From assembly GCA_022360075.1 (NCBI GenBank), contig JAKSDN010000647.1, positions 1 to 5,629 of the forward strand: DNA of 5,629 nt. Reading direction: 5' to 3'. Positions within the stretch are counted from its first letter, which is position 1. Every line of letters begins with the position of its first letter. The translations under genes were made by a program, and so were the position numbers. The notes under the pieces were generated by a model. The model worked only from the letters and a program-made list of their open reading frames with translations, was not told where the DNA came from and did no database searches. Origin of the DNA: Kiloniellales bacterium (lineage in GTDB: Bacteria; Pseudomonadota; Alphaproteobacteria; Kiloniellales; JAKSDN01). Positions 4,738 to 5,629 of this stretch are shown in pieces.

Positions 4738-5629
4738 ATGGCCGGGCGCAAGGTCTTCCGCGTCGTCTTGATCAAGCCGTCGCGCTACGACGACGAGGGT
4801 TATGTCGTGCAGTGGCGGCGCTCCGCGATCCCGTCGAACAGCTTGGCGAGCCTCTACGGCCTGACCACGCAGTGCCAGCAGGAGAAATCCCTGGGCGAGG
4901 ACGTGGACATCCAGGTCGAGGCCATGGACGAGACCAACAAGGTGATCCCGGTCAAGCGGATCATCCGTGAGATGAAGGCCGCCGATGGCGGCTTCGTCGG
5001 CCTGGTCGGGGTCCAGTCGAATCAGTTCCCGCGCGCCCTGCACCTCTCCAAGCAGTTCCGCGACGCCGGCCTGTCGGTGGTGATCGGCGGCTTCCACGTC
5101 GGCGGCTGCCTGTCGATGCTGCCGAAGATCCCGCCCGAGATCCAAGAGGCGATCGACATGGGCGTGTCGATCTACGCCGGCGAGGCCGAGGGGCGCCTGG
5201 ACGATCTCTTCCGCGACGTCTGGAACGGCGAGCTGAAGCCGATCTACAACTACATGAACGACCTGCCGAACCTGGCGGGCTCGGCCGTGCCATACTTGCC
5301 GGAAGAGGTGATCCGCCGCACGGCCGGTGCCTACACCAGTTTCGATGCCGGGCGCGGCTGTCCCTACCAGGTCAGCTTCTGCACCAACATCAACGTGCAG
5401 GGCCGGGTCTCGCGCCGGCGCACGCCATACGACGTCAAGGCGATCGTGCGCGCGCACGCCGCCCAGGGCATCCGCCGCTTCTTCATCACCGACGACAACT
5501 TCGCCCGCAACAAGGACTGGGAGGACATCCTCGACCGCCTGATCCATCTGCGCGAGGTCGAGGGACATAACTTCAAGTTCTTCATCCAGGTCGACACGCT
5601 CTGCCACCGGATTCCGAATTTCATCGAGA
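4738..5629 (+). CDS. B12-binding-type radical SAM protein (3' end cut by window), CX3CX2C middle Cys replaced by Val
   Basis: The frame runs open for 297 codons to the window edge, so the C-terminus is missing. The ATG at 4738 has GAGGGGG about 6 nt upstream. Residues 5-14 (KVFRVVLIKP) begin a Rossmann-like cobalamin-binding region, with GLVGVQSNQF, VVIGGFHVGG (GG at 117-118) and GEAEG (148-152), all typical of B12-binding radical SAM proteins; no DxHxxG motif is seen, as in many of these proteins. The radical SAM domain starts near 200 with AYTSFDAGRGCPY. Cys208 and Cys215 are present, but residue 212, expected to be Cys in CX3CX2C, is Val (codon GTC, 5371-5373). INVQGR and FFITDDNFARN (248-258) follow as in this family. 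Such enzymes cleave S-adenosylmethionine at a [4Fe-4S] cluster and often do cobalamin-dependent methylation or ring chemistry; the substrate is unknown. It is not recognisably BchE. The gene is divergent from the small membrane-protein pair. Confidence 0.88.
   Translation, partial: MAGRKVFRVVLIKPSRYDDEGYVVQWRRSAIPSNSLASLYGLTTQCQQEKSLGEDVDIQVEAMDETNKVIPVKRIIREMKAADGGFVGLVGVQSNQFPRALHLSKQFRDAGLSVVIGGFHVGGCLSMLPKIPPEIQEAIDMGVSIYAGEAEGRLDDLFRDVWNGELKPIYNYMNDLPNLAGSAVPYLPEEVIRRTAGAYTSFDAGRGCPYQVSFCTNINVQGRVSRRRTPYDVKAIVRAHAAQGIRRFFITDDNFARNKDWEDILDRLIHLREVEGHNFKFFIQVDTLCHRIPNFIE

Noticed and set aside
4654..5607. 317-codon minus-strand open frame opposite the radical SAM gene
   Set aside because: Asp/Val/Arg-rich antisense shadow; the plus strand has unambiguous radical SAM motifs.

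Overview
The window is high-GC DNA, with strong G/C preference at third codon positions, and looks like a chromosomal segment of an alphaproteobacterium. That assignment is an inference. It rests on composition, on the gene types (RraA-like aldolase, LysR regulator, PEP-CTERM surface protein, cobalamin-type radical SAM protein), and on intergenic palindromes of a kind I recall from alphaproteobacterial genomes.

Layout. An RraA/HMG-aldolase-type gene (95-784, +) converges on a LysR-type regulator gene (1034-1912, -). Between their ends lie a GC-rich hairpin just after the first stop codon and a 117-bp nested palindromic repeat. A 470-bp divergent gap (1913-2382) carries several dyads but no credible gene. 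A 500-codon gene (2383-3885, +, probable TTG start) follows. It is a tandem PEP-CTERM protein: signal peptide, domain, PEP-CTERM sorting tail, then a second signal-peptide-like segment, a second domain and a second PEP-CTERM tail, all in one open frame. Its stop codon lies inside an 85-bp REP-like palindromic element (3872-3956), followed at once by a truncated copy of the repeat seen at 860-976. Next is a minus-strand pair of small hydrophobic proteins of unknown function (81 aa at 4222-4467, 36 aa at 4088-4198), each with a clear Shine-Dalgarno. Divergent from them is a radical SAM gene with a B12-binding-type N-terminal region (4738 to the window end, truncated by the edge).

How the genes relate. 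No pathway clearly links them. The first gene may act in aromatic or keto-acid catabolism and the LysR protein may regulate a neighbour, but convergent orientation and wide spacing give little support. The PEP-CTERM protein would be exported and handled by an exosortase encoded elsewhere. The radical SAM gene and the small membrane-protein pair share a divergent promoter region with an AT-rich island, a weak hint of shared regulation.

The two points most worth a second look are the in-frame double PEP-CTERM architecture, whose linker looks like converted intergenic DNA, and the radical SAM motif, where the expected middle cysteine of CX3CX2C is read as valine.
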